NCBI RefSeq assembly: GCF_030159055.1 | Contig: NZ_BQXQ01000034.1 | Coordinates: 1-56,371 of the forward strand | Source: Acidovorax sp. SUPP3334 | GTDB lineage: Bacteria; Pseudomonadota; Gammaproteobacteria; Burkholderiales; Burkholderiaceae_C | Length of the DNA stretch: 56,371 nt | Direction: 5' to 3' | Part shown: in pieces, positions 16,953 to 23,881 of the stretch | Layout: each line of letters begins with the position of its first letter | Numbering within the stretch: the first letter of the stretch is position 1 | Made by a program: the position numbers and the translations under genes | The notes under the pieces: model-generated | Databases searched by the model: none | What the model was told of the DNA's origin: nothing | The model's input: the letters and a program-made list of their open reading frames with translations, nothing else

Positions 16953-17574
16953 ATTCCACCTCTCCTTTGCGTGTCGGATTTGCCGAACGCGGGTTGTGTG
17001 TCCAGTAGGTCTCCATCCACTCGCCGCCGTGGCGGTAGTGCAGAGGGAAGTCATCGAAATCGACGGTGGTGCGGCCGCACTGCGGGTCGGCCACCGAGAC
17101 GGTGCGCCGCGTGCGGCAATAGCCGTCCACCAGCACGTAGTGCTGCGGGCCCGCATGCCAGCGGATCGCCACCGCCACCGGCCGGCCATCGTCCAGCTCG
17201 CGCATCAGGCGGCGAAACGGCGGCCTGCCGCTGCTCCAGCCGGCCAGGCAGTTCACGTAGCGCAAGGTGCGCTCCATGGCAGCCTGCTGGTCAAAGCGCT
17301 GCGCCTCCAGCAGCTCCGGCGGCGGCGTGCTGTTGGGAAGCACGTCGTCCGGCGCGAGGATGCGCCAGGCCAGCGTGTCCTGCCGCCAAGACGTATCGCC
17401 GTAGTGCGCGGCGATGGCACAAGTCACCGCGGCCCAGCACCAGTTGGCTCGCAACTGCGCTTGAAGCGGCAGGTTCAGCACCTGCTCCGTGCCGTCCTCA
17501 GCCTCGTGCCGGGTCGGAAACACCGGGCCGATGCGCCGCGTCGTCCGGGCGAGCGGCTCGATCCGGATCTTCAT
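16945..17574 (-). CDS. Papain-like cysteine protease (AvrRpt2/C39-like)
   Basis: 209 residues. The motif ANWCWAAV puts a catalytic Cys at residue 46 in the context typical of AvrRpt2-type (C70) and related papain-fold bacterial proteases; His145 (QHYVLVDGY) and Asp163 (VADPQCG) complete the triad, with the oxyanion Gln probably Gln38 or Gln40. No signal peptide. Substrate unknown: it could process a protein of this operon or act on a host or competitor protein. ATGA overlap with the upstream gene and an 8-nt overlap with the downstream gene place it firmly inside the operon. Triad intact, so probably active. Confidence 0.75.
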   Translation of the reverse strand: MKIRIEPLARTTRRIGPVFPTRHEAEDGTEQVLNLPLQAQLRANWCWAAVTCAIAAHYGDTSWRQDTLAWRILAPDDVLPNSTPPPELLEAQRFDQQAAMERTLRYVNCLAGWSSGRPPFRRLMRELDDGRPVAVAIRWHAGPQHYVLVDGYCRTRRTVSVADPQCGRTTVDFDDFPLHYRHGGEWMETYWTHNPRSANPTRKGEVEYE

Positions 17575-18209
17575 GGAAAGGACACGCACTGGGGCATGGC
17601 CCGGTTCAGTTCCTCGCTGACGATGCTGTTGATCTGCGATGAGATAAGCCCGCTGATGGCGCCCTTGGCGGCATCCAGGATCAGGTTTTCCACCGGCTGC
17701 AGCAGGTCGTTGAGCGGCCCCAGCCCATCGATCCAGACCGAAGCGTTGCCGTAATTGAAGTTGGCGTTCATGCCCGACAACTGGTTCAGGCACAGCTTGC
17801 CGCCGGTCGTTCCCGCCTGGAACTGAGCCGTGCCGGAAATGCTGGGGCTGTCGATCCGGAGGCTGCCGGAGATGCCTGGATCGATGAACAGAACGTGCAA
17901 GTCACCACCGGCCTGCGCACTCAGGGAACTGTTCAGCACGGCGTGGAAGTTCACCGTCCCCGAGAGGTTGGCGCCCGAAGCCGTGATGTTGCCGACCACC
18001 ATGTCCTGGATCTGCAACGAGGAAATGCCCGTGAGATTGGTGACCGAATAGGAGGCGGTGCCGACGCCGATGCTCGCAGAGCCGAAGGCTACCTTGGGAT
18101 AGGGGTCGTAGCCGGCGCCCTGGATGGCAGGCCCGATTTCGCCATTCAACTGCGTGACGAGGCCCTGCAGGATTTCATTGATGATATCGGTGAACGGATC
18201 ACTGCTCAT
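17571..18209 (-). CDS. TULIP-like protein, first gene of the operon
   Basis: 212 residues without signal peptide. An N-terminal amphipathic helix (FTDIINEILQGLVTQLNGEI) is followed by a series of strands each ending in Asn/Ser/Gly turns (YSVTNLTGISSLQIQDM, LSGTVNFHAVL, GDLHVLFIDPGISGSLRID) and a long C-terminal helix (about 170-200). This helix-strands-helix order resembles BPI/juvenile-hormone-binding TULIP modules. Ribosome site GAGGGAG lies 6-7 nt before the ATG at 18209. As the first gene it is followed by seven cotranscribed genes. Family assignment uncertain. Confidence 0.5.
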   Translation of the reverse strand: MSSDPFTDIINEILQGLVTQLNGEIGPAIQGAGYDPYPKVAFGSASIGVGTASYSVTNLTGISSLQIQDMVVGNITASGANLSGTVNFHAVLNSSLSAQAGGDLHVLFIDPGISGSLRIDSPSISGTAQFQAGTTGGKLCLNQLSGMNANFNYGNASVWIDGLGPLNDLLQPVENLILDAAKGAISGLISSQINSIVSEELNRAMPQCVSFP

Positions 18210-18684
18210 GTCTGACTCCCTCGATGAAAGAAAACGGCATCGCACTGCGTCGGCAGCGCGATTCATTTAGGACCTTTTGGCAAGCCGGTGATCTGCGGGC
18301 GCTTCCAAGCAATGCGTTGGTGGTCGATTCGCCTTTTTGGAAATCTTTTGCGCAGCGGCTTGGCCATTCTGATGGGACCAGCCAACGCGCGGTGTGAAGG
18401 ACAGGCCAATCCGCCTGAAGCCTCCTGAAGACTTCTGAAAATGCCTGGAACCGTGAGTGATCGGCTCGAGCGAGCGGCAGCCGGAAAAGACGCCGGGTGC
18501 GGGTGCTTGCCAGGGCGATAGGCATCGAATGCGGCTACACCGCAATAAACACTAGGGCATTGTGCTATTAAATAAATAGCAAGCACTCATTGCCCTATGG
18601 GTGCTGCGCCATGGCACGGGCGTGGTCCGCCGGGCTGCGAGTTTGCAACCGGGGAATGGGGGCACTTGGGGGATGGGGAAAAGT
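18210..18684. other. Intergenic region upstream of the TULIP-like operon
   Basis: 475 nt without a convincing gene. It contains a genomic repeat copy (18528-18583) and must hold the promoter of the minus-strand operon, unless that operon is read through from rnpB, which points the same way. I see no well-spaced sigma-70 promoter and no T-rich terminator after rnpB. Confidence 0.6.
18528..18583 (-). repeat. Comamonadaceae-type intergenic repeat, copy 3
   Basis: In reverse orientation: GCTATTTATTTAATAGC, then CCCTAG, then ATTGCGGTGTAGCCGC. The hairpin arms and CCCTAG core are conserved; the terminal GCGCTGGAGGCC block is degraded to GCGGTGTAGCC. Confidence 0.65.
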
Positions 18685-19124
18685 GTGAAGCGCGCCGATA
18701 AGCCGGATTCTGTGCACCGCGGTTGCCCGCGGCGTGACCGCCATTACTCTGGGCCGGGTGTCGCCACCACGGCTCGATGCTACCTACCCGCCAGCTCTGC
18801 GGAACCACATCAACGCTGGCCTACTTGGTATTGCTGCGCGCAGAGATTGCCCGTTTCACCCGAAGCGGGCGCCGCCCGCTTCGGGTCGCTATGGTCTCTG
18901 CGGCTTTCGCCGCAAACCGTCTGGCTTGCGCCAGCCGTACCCGCTTGCGCGGGTGACCGATAGAACACCTTCGGTGGCTTGTGCCTGCTCCGACTCGTCT
19001 CTGTTGCTCTGATCCTCACCTCACGGTGGGCAGCCGTTAGCTGCTACGCTGTCCTGTGCAGTCCGGACGTTCCTCCAGTGCCTGGTTTCCCAGATTGCAC
19101 CAGCGGCGGTCTGGCGCGCTTCAC
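18685..19124 (-). ncRNA. rnpB: RNase P RNA (class A)
   Basis: The catalytic RNA that removes 5' leaders from pre-tRNA. Ends pair as helix P1 (GTGAAGCGCGCC with GGCGCGCTTCAC). Reading on the minus strand, the universally conserved GAGGAACGTCCGGAC block follows near the 5' end and CAGAATCCGGCTTAT occurs close to the 3' end, the two halves of the P4 core. Three GNRA-capped stems (GCAA, GCAA, GAAA) and a long GC-rich hairpin near 18866-18892 form the variable P12-type region. The 5' end lies 8 nt after the rtcR stop codon. About 440 nt, somewhat long for the class. Confidence 0.93.
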
Positions 19125-19131
19125 GGGGGCG

Positions 19132-19137
19132 ATTATC
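19132..19137 (-). promoter_or_regulatory. -10 box of rnpB overlapping the rtcR stop codon
   Basis: GATAAT on the minus strand sits 7 nt before the first base of the RNase P RNA, as expected for a sigma-70 -10 element. The TAA stop of rtcR is part of it. The -35 would lie in the rtcR coding end and is weak (GGAGCA at 17-nt spacing). Confidence 0.5.
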
Positions 19138-20764
19138 GTCCACCGCCGCGGGCCTGCTCCCAGTCCAGGCCGAACCGCGCCAGGTATTTGCGCAGGCGGT
19201 CCGCGTCGTTGACCACCGTGCGCTGCGCGCGCGACGCCTGAAACAGCTGCCGCCCCGCATCGGACAAGGTGCGCGCGCTGCGGCACACGCCCAGCACGGC
19301 GACCAGTTGCAGTTGGTCGAACCGGTCCATCGCCTCCAACTGCGCCTCGCCGAGAAGTTCAGCCAGGTCCACGCTGTCGTCGCCACCAGCGCTCCCAGTG
19401 CCGCCTGCGGTGCCCATGGGCTCCCACAGCCAGCGCAGCCGGGCGATTTCCGCCTCGACCAGCGGCAGGCCGATGCGGCCGCCCTCGGCCAGCGTGGCCA
19501 GCCGCGTCATGCTGGCCGAAAGGTCGCGGAAGTTGCCGCTCCACAGCGCCTCGGGCGACTGCGCGTAGCGCAGGTACACGGCACGCGCCTCGGCCGACAG
19601 GCGCACGGCCCGGCCCAGTTCAGCGCCGGACCGGGCCAGCAAGTGGTCCACATTCGGCTCGATGTCTTCCGGCCGCTGGGCCAGGCCCGGCAACCGGTAG
19701 CTCCACAGGTTGATGCGGGCGTACAGGTCTTCGCGAAAGCGGCCTGCGGCCACCTCGGTGCGCAGGTCGCGGTTGGTGCCGGCGATCAGTTCGAAATCGC
19801 TGGCCACCTCGCGGTCGCTGCCCATGGGGTAGAAGCGCTTTTCCTCCACGGCCTTGAGCAGCATGGCCTGCTCGTCCAGGCCCAGCTCGCCGATTTCGTC
19901 GAGAAACAGCACGCCCTTGTGCGCCGTGCGCAGCAGCCCGGCCCGGTCCGCCGCGGCGCCCGTGAACGCGCCCTTCTTGTGCCCGAACAGCGTGGAAGCC
20001 GCCCCCTCGCCCTGCAACGTGGCGCAGTTCACCTCGACGAATTCGCCCTCCACTTGGTGGCGCGCCTTCTTCAGCCCATACATGCGCCGCGCCAGGTGCG
20101 ACTTGCCTGCGCCAGTGGGCCCGGTGAAGAGGATGGGCGCGCGCGACCGCACCGCCACCCGCTCCACCTCTTCGATCAGGGCATTGAACCGGGCATTGCG
20201 CGTGGCGATCCCGCTCTTGAGAAAGTCCACCGCATCGCGCTGCTCGGCGCCGAAACGCTGGGCGATCACGTCGTAGCGCGACAGGTCGAGATCGATCAGC
20301 GCGTAGCTGCCAGGGTCGCCCACCTGCTGGCGCTTGGGCGGAGAGGTCTGCGCGAGCACGCCCGGAATGCGGCGCGACTCCACCAGCAAAAAGAGGCAGA
20401 TCTGCGCCACGTGGGTGCCGGTGGTGATGTGCGTCCAGTACTCCTCGCGCTCGGTATCGAAGGCGTAGCTCTGCGTCCAGTCGAAGAGCTTGGCGTAGAC
20501 CTCGCCGAAATCCCACGGGTCGGCGATATCGAGCGGCACCAGATTCACCGTGGTTTCCGGCGAGGCCGCCTGGATGTCGGTGCACACCCGCTCAGCCAGC
20601 TCGCGATGGGGCAGCGTATAGAACAACTCCATCCGGGCGATGACCACGTCGTCGTGCTGCACCAGCGACAGCGTCGGCCGCCACTTCTCCCACCGCCCTG
20701 CGCCCTTGCCCGAGTCGAGCTGGGTGCCCAGGAAACCGATCACCACGTTTTGCCGGGTTGCCAT
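19133..20764 (-). CDS. rtcR: RtcR, sigma-54-dependent activator of the RNA-repair operon
   Basis: 543 residues. The N-terminal 180 residues are the RtcR-type CARF-like sensory domain (FLGTQLDSG near residue 11; NLVPLDIADPWDF near 75), which represses activity until an RNA-damage ligand binds. A AAA+ domain follows, with Walker A GPTGAGKS (215-222), the sigma-54-contacting loop GAFTGAA (265-271) and Walker B VLFLDEIGEL (about 282-291). The C-terminal region holds a Fis-like DNA-binding helix pair (SDAGRQLFQASRAQRT). It is divergent from rsr, whose upstream region carries a sigma-54 promoter. Length and motifs match known RtcR proteins. Confidence 0.95.
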   Translation of the reverse strand: MATRQNVVIGFLGTQLDSGKGAGRWEKWRPTLSLVQHDDVVIARMELFYTLPHRELAERVCTDIQAASPETTVNLVPLDIADPWDFGEVYAKLFDWTQSYAFDTEREEYWTHITTGTHVAQICLFLLVESRRIPGVLAQTSPPKRQQVGDPGSYALIDLDLSRYDVIAQRFGAEQRDAVDFLKSGIATRNARFNALIEEVERVAVRSRAPILFTGPTGAGKSHLARRMYGLKKARHQVEGEFVEVNCATLQGEGAASTLFGHKKGAFTGAAADRAGLLRTAHKGVLFLDEIGELGLDEQAMLLKAVEEKRFYPMGSDREVASDFELIAGTNRDLRTEVAAGRFREDLYARINLWSYRLPGLAQRPEDIEPNVDHLLARSGAELGRAVRLSAEARAVYLRYAQSPEALWSGNFRDLSASMTRLATLAEGGRIGLPLVEAEIARLRWLWEPMGTAGGTGSAGGDDSVDLAELLGEAQLEAMDRFDQLQLVAVLGVCRSARTLSDAGRQLFQASRAQRTVVNDADRLRKYLARFGLDWEQARGGGR

Positions 20765-20793
20765 CTGGATAAAAAACTAGCTCAAGTTATAAA

Positions 20794-20806
20794 AATTGGC
20801 GCAATT
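20794..20806. promoter_or_regulatory. Palindrome upstream of rsr, candidate RtcR enhancer site
   Basis: AATTG-GCG-CAATT lies in the AT-rich stretch between rtcR and rsr, about 100 nt upstream of the sigma-54 promoter, a usual distance for an enhancer-binding activator. Symmetry and position are the only evidence. Confidence 0.35.
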
Positions 20807-20903
20807 ATGACCTGCCATCACATTCTACAGATGCACTGAAAATCAAAAAATATTCAATCAAATCATGGCCTTATTCCTCAACCCGCTCCAGCAATCGATT
20901 CGC

Positions 20904-20919
20904 TGGCACACCCATTGCA
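20904..20919 (+). promoter_or_regulatory. Sigma-54 promoter of the RNA-repair operon
   Basis: TGGCAC-N5-TTGCA with GG and GC separated by exactly 10 nt matches the -24/-12 consensus almost perfectly. It lies 60 nt before the rsr start and faces it, consistent with control by RtcR. Confidence 0.9.
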
Positions 20920-20978
20920 ATGAGTAGGACAAGTCAGAAAGACAACCCGACAAAGAAGAAATCGAAGGAGCGACCCAC

Positions 20979-22532
20979 ATGGCCAATCACCCACTCTTCC
21001 AGACGCTGCGCGGCGCCCCGTCCCCCGCCGCCACCGTGCGCAACCAGGCGGGCGGCGCCGCCTACGCCCTGTCGCCCAAGCACCAGTTGGCGCAACTGGC
21101 AGCCACCGGCTGCCTGAACGGCACCTTCTATGCCCAGGCACAGGACCAGCTCGACGCCGTGAAGGCGCTGGCCCTGGAAATCGACCCCATATTCGTTGCG
21201 AAGACGGCGCTGTACGCACGCCGCACCGGCTACATGAAGGACATGCCAGCCCTGCTGGCCACCACGCTGGCCGTGCGCGATGTCTCGCTGCTGGCCCAGG
21301 TGTTCGGCCGCGTGATCGACAACGGCAAGATGCTGCGCAACTTCGTGCAGATGCTGCGCTCCGGCGCGGTGGGCCGCAAGTCGCTGGGCACGCGCCCCAA
21401 GAAGCTCGTGCAGCAATGGCTGCTGGAGGCGACCGAAGCGCAACTGCTGAACGCCGCCGTGGGCAACACGCCCTCGCTGGCCGATGTGGTGAAGATGGTG
21501 CACCCCAAGCCCGCCGAAGCCTGGCGCGCCGCGTGGCTCGCCTGGCTGATCGGTCGCCCTTATGACAGCGAGGCGCTGCCGCCGCTGACGCAAGCCTTCG
21601 AGCGCTTCAAGCAGGACCGCACGCAACCGGTGCCCGATGTGCCGTTCCAGATGCTGACCGCGCTGGAGCTGGACGCCGCGGCCTGGGCGCAGATCGCGCA
21701 GCGCGGTTCGTGGCAGATGGTGCGCCAGAACCTGAACACCTTCGCCCGCCACGGCGTGTTCGCTCTGCCTGGCATGGCCCAGGCCGTGGCTGCCAAGCTG
21801 CGCGATCCGCAAGCCGTGGCGAAGGCCCGCGTGCTGCCCTACCAGCTGATGGCGGCGTACACCGCTTGCGGCGCCGAGGTGCCGCAAGCGGTGAAGGAAG
21901 CGCTGCAGGACGCGATGGAACTGGCCCTGGCCAACGTGCCGCAGTTCGAAGGCCGCGTGGTGGTGTGCCCCGACGTGTCGGGCTCGATGAGCTCGCCAGT
22001 GACGGGCTACCGCGGTTCGGCGAGTTCGGCGGTGCGGTGCATCGACGTGGCCGCCCTGGTGGCTGCCGCCGTGCTGCGCCGCAATGCCGATGCGCGTGTG
22101 CTGCCTTTCGAGACGAAGGTGGTTCCGATGCAGCTCAATCCCCGTGATTCGGTGATGACCAACGCGGCCAAGCTGGCCGCCGTGGGCGGAGGCGGAACCT
22201 CGTGCAGCGCGCCGCTGGCACTGCTGAACCAGGAGAAAGCGCAGGCGGATCTGGTGGTGCTGGTGTCGGACAACGAATCGTGGGCCGACCGCGCACGGGG
22301 CCAGGGCTCCGCGACGATGCAGGAATGGGCGGCTTTCAAGCGGCGCAATCCGGCCGCTCGGCTGGTGTGCATCGACATCCAGCCCGGTGCGACCACCCAG
22401 GCGCCGGAGCAGCCCGATGTGCTGAACATCGGCGGCTTCAGCGACGAGGTGTTCAAGCTGCTGGCGGTGTATGCCGCCGGGGGCATGGGCGCGGCGCACT
22501 GGGTCGGTGTGATCGAGGACACCGCGATCTGA
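20979..22532 (+). CDS. rsr: Rsr, bacterial Ro60 orthologue (TROVE plus vWA domain)
   Basis: 517 residues. The N-terminal part (about 20-320) is a helical TROVE/HEAT ring (for example TALYARRTGYMKDMPALLA near 70) that binds Y RNA and RNA ends. The C-terminal vWA domain has a complete metal-ion motif DVSGSMSS (about 331-338), T in GGGGTS and D in LVSDNESW. Ro60 proteins scaffold misfolded-RNA surveillance and, with Y RNA, nucleases. The site GAAGGAG precedes the ATG. Three Y RNAs follow immediately, then rtcB, the classic RNA-repair arrangement. Confidence 0.94.
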   Translation: MANHPLFQTLRGAPSPAATVRNQAGGAAYALSPKHQLAQLAATGCLNGTFYAQAQDQLDAVKALALEIDPIFVAKTALYARRTGYMKDMPALLATTLAVRDVSLLAQVFGRVIDNGKMLRNFVQMLRSGAVGRKSLGTRPKKLVQQWLLEATEAQLLNAAVGNTPSLADVVKMVHPKPAEAWRAAWLAWLIGRPYDSEALPPLTQAFERFKQDRTQPVPDVPFQMLTALELDAAAWAQIAQRGSWQMVRQNLNTFARHGVFALPGMAQAVAAKLRDPQAVAKARVLPYQLMAAYTACGAEVPQAVKEALQDAMELALANVPQFEGRVVVCPDVSGSMSSPVTGYRGSASSAVRCIDVAALVAAAVLRRNADARVLPFETKVVPMQLNPRDSVMTNAAKLAAVGGGGTSCSAPLALLNQEKAQADLVVLVSDNESWADRARGQGSATMQEWAAFKRRNPAARLVCIDIQPGATTQAPEQPDVLNIGGFSDEVFKLLAVYAAGGMGAAHWVGVIEDTAI

Positions 22533-22577
22533 ACGGCTGTCCAGAACGATGTCGTCGTTCGGCGAATGCAGGTTGAT

Positions 22578-22680
22578 GTGCGAATGCAGGCAGGACTACA
22601 TCTGGAACGACCAGGGTTCGAGTCCCGGCGCCGCAATGCGGCGTGGTCAATGTCTTGCCACCCTTGTCGCACTGTTTTTT
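22578..22680 (+). ncRNA. Y RNA 1 (YrlA-like), divergent tRNA-like head
   Basis: Stem: helix 1 GTGCGA (22578-22583) with TCGCAC (22667-22672); helix 2 GGCAGGAC (22589-22596) with GTCTTGCC (22652-22659); loop ATGCA on the 5' side and ACCCTTG on the 3' side. The head contains a T-arm (GGG-TTCGAGT-CCC, 22614-22626) and a hairpin CGCCGC-AAT-GCGGCG in place of the acceptor stem, but no recognisable D-arm. A T6 tract (22675-22680) ends it. The two-helix stem with conserved ATGC and CCTTG loops is shared with Y RNAs 2 and 3 despite different bases in the helices. Confidence 0.75.
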
Positions 22681-22807
22681 GCAGCGAATGCTGACGGAAC
22701 TACAGACTGTCACTCTCGGGGTCGCGGGTTCGAATCCCGCCGGTCGAAAGGCCGTAGCTCAGTGGTAGAGCACGACGTTTCGTCGATCCTTGTCGCTGCT
22801 TTTTTTT
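22681..22807 (+). ncRNA. Y RNA 2 (YrlA-like), circularly permuted tRNA mimic
   Basis: Helix 1 GCAGCGA (22681-22687) with TCGCTGC (22793-22799); helix 2 GACGGAAC (22693-22700) with GTTTCGTC (22777-22784); loops ATGCT and GATCCTTG. The head is a permuted tRNA: T-arm GCGGG-TTCGAAT-CCCGC (22724-22740), acceptor-like stem CGGTC capped by GAAA to GGCCG (22741-22754), TA, then D-arm GCTC-AGTGGTA-GAGC (22757-22771). The Rsr-binding stem thus leaves from the anticodon side. A T8 tract (22800-22807) ends it. This is the layout described for YrlA RNAs. It is not an ordinary tRNA gene, because the 3' half precedes the 5' half. Confidence 0.87.
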
Positions 22808-22820
22808 GGCGTGTTTTAGC

Positions 22821-22952
22821 GGTGAATGCGGGCGGGTTTACAGGTAGAGCGTCGAGGCCCTCGGGCTTTTGAAGGTTCCGGGTTTGATCCCCGGCCTGCT
22901 TCGGCAGGTAGCTCAACGACACGACCCGCCACCCCCTTGTCACCTCATTTTT
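22821..22952 (+). ncRNA. Y RNA 3 (YrlA-like), tRNA mimic opened in the D-loop
   Basis: Helix 1 GGTGA (22821-22825) with TCACC (22940-22944); helix 2 GGCGGGT (22831-22837) with ACCCGCC (22924-22930); loops ATGCG and ACCCCCTTG. Head in order: GGTA-GAGC (22843-22850, 3' part of the D-arm), an anticodon-like hairpin CGAG-GCC-CTCG (22853-22863), T-arm CCGGG-TTTGATC-CCCGG (22878-22894), acceptor-like stem CCTGC-TTCG-GCAGG (22895-22908), TA, GCTC (22911-22914), which can pair with GAGC. The break of the cloverleaf is therefore in the D-loop, unlike Y RNA 2. A T5 tract follows. Confidence 0.8.
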
Positions 22953-23004
22953 GAATCCGCCGGCGAGGCCGAGAGCCTCCCGCAAGAAGAACAGGAAGGA
23001 AGCA

Positions 23005-23811
23005 ATGACCACGAAAGCCCACGCAGCGCAGGCCGCCACGGTGCCTGCCGCACTGCGCTCGGCGGTGGAGGCCGCCTATGCGGCCTTCCAGCGCCACCGC
23101 GCACCGCAGACGCTGGACGTGTGCACGGGCTGCTGCATGGACGTCGCCCTGGAGCGCGAAATGCGCAGCCTGCCGCTGCGCAAGATCACGGCGCACCACT
23201 TCTACGAATACAACAGTTCTGCCAAAAGCAGCGTGCAGCCGCCTGAGGAGTTGCTGTACCTTCTTCCCCGCCTGCTGGAGCTGTTGGCGCAGGGCGAAGA
23301 GCTGCACCACTCGACCGAGCTGTACCTGGACCGCCTGGGCCGCTGCCCCGCCGATGCGCTGTCGCGCCAGGAGCGCGCTGCCGTCGATGCGTTCGCCCTG
23401 GCCTTCTTTCGCGAAGGGCTGGGCCACGGCGCGCGAAAGCCCAGTCCTTTCAACGGAGCCAACGCGTTCGACATCCTGCTGATGCTCCACATCGGCGGCA
23501 TCGCCATCGCACCGCTGCTGGCCCACTGGCTGGAAGATGACCGGGCGAGCGCCGTGCTGCATTACGCCGACGGCAGCTACTGGGATTTCTGGGGAACGCA
23601 GCGGATTCGGAACGCATTTGCCGGAGACCGGCCGGCGTTCCAGGCCACGATGGCGGACTGGCTGCTCGATGCGGACCACCGCCAGCGCTTTGCCCGGAAG
23701 ATCCTCGCCATCGATGCGCAGTCCCTGGAAGATCCAAAGCCCTGTGGCTGCGGGTCCCACATGGGACCGCGGCAGATTCTCGAAGCCGTGTTCGACGTGA
23801 TCAGCGAATAG
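23005..23811 (+). CDS. Unknown Cys-containing protein of the RNA-repair operon
   Basis: 268 residues; start chosen at ATG 23005 with AGGAAGGA upstream. Mostly helical. The motif DVCTGCCMD near residue 40 and CGCGSHMG near residue 250 are the only Cys clusters and could bind a metal or iron-sulfur centre together (inference). A conserved-looking HHFYEYNSSAK segment and a FNGANAFDILLMLHIGG stretch lie between. It sits between the Y RNAs and rtcB and points the same way, so it is probably expressed under RtcR. I do not recognise a named family. Confidence 0.7.
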   Translation: MTTKAHAAQAATVPAALRSAVEAAYAAFQRHRAPQTLDVCTGCCMDVALEREMRSLPLRKITAHHFYEYNSSAKSSVQPPEELLYLLPRLLELLAQGEELHHSTELYLDRLGRCPADALSRQERAAVDAFALAFFREGLGHGARKPSPFNGANAFDILLMLHIGGIAIAPLLAHWLEDDRASAVLHYADGSYWDFWGTQRIRNAFAGDRPAFQATMADWLLDADHRQRFARKILAIDAQSLEDPKPCGCGSHMGPRQILEAVFDVISE

Positions 23812-23881
23812 CGGCCACCCGCAGACCCACAACGAAACGACGACGACAACGACAACGACAACACAAGAAGGAAACAACGAA

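Noticed and set aside
8666-18209. Prophage or contractile tail island
   Set aside because: No integrase, capsid, terminase, tail tube, sheath or baseplate motifs; the gene set does not match any phage-like particle.
22720-22920. Ordinary tRNA genes suggested by TTCGAAT T-loops and a GCTCAGTGGTAGAGC D-arm
   Set aside because: The D-arm follows the T-arm and the acceptor strands are joined by a GAAA or TTCG tetraloop; no contiguous 5'-acceptor to 3'-CCA cloverleaf exists. Y RNA mimicry explains the layout.
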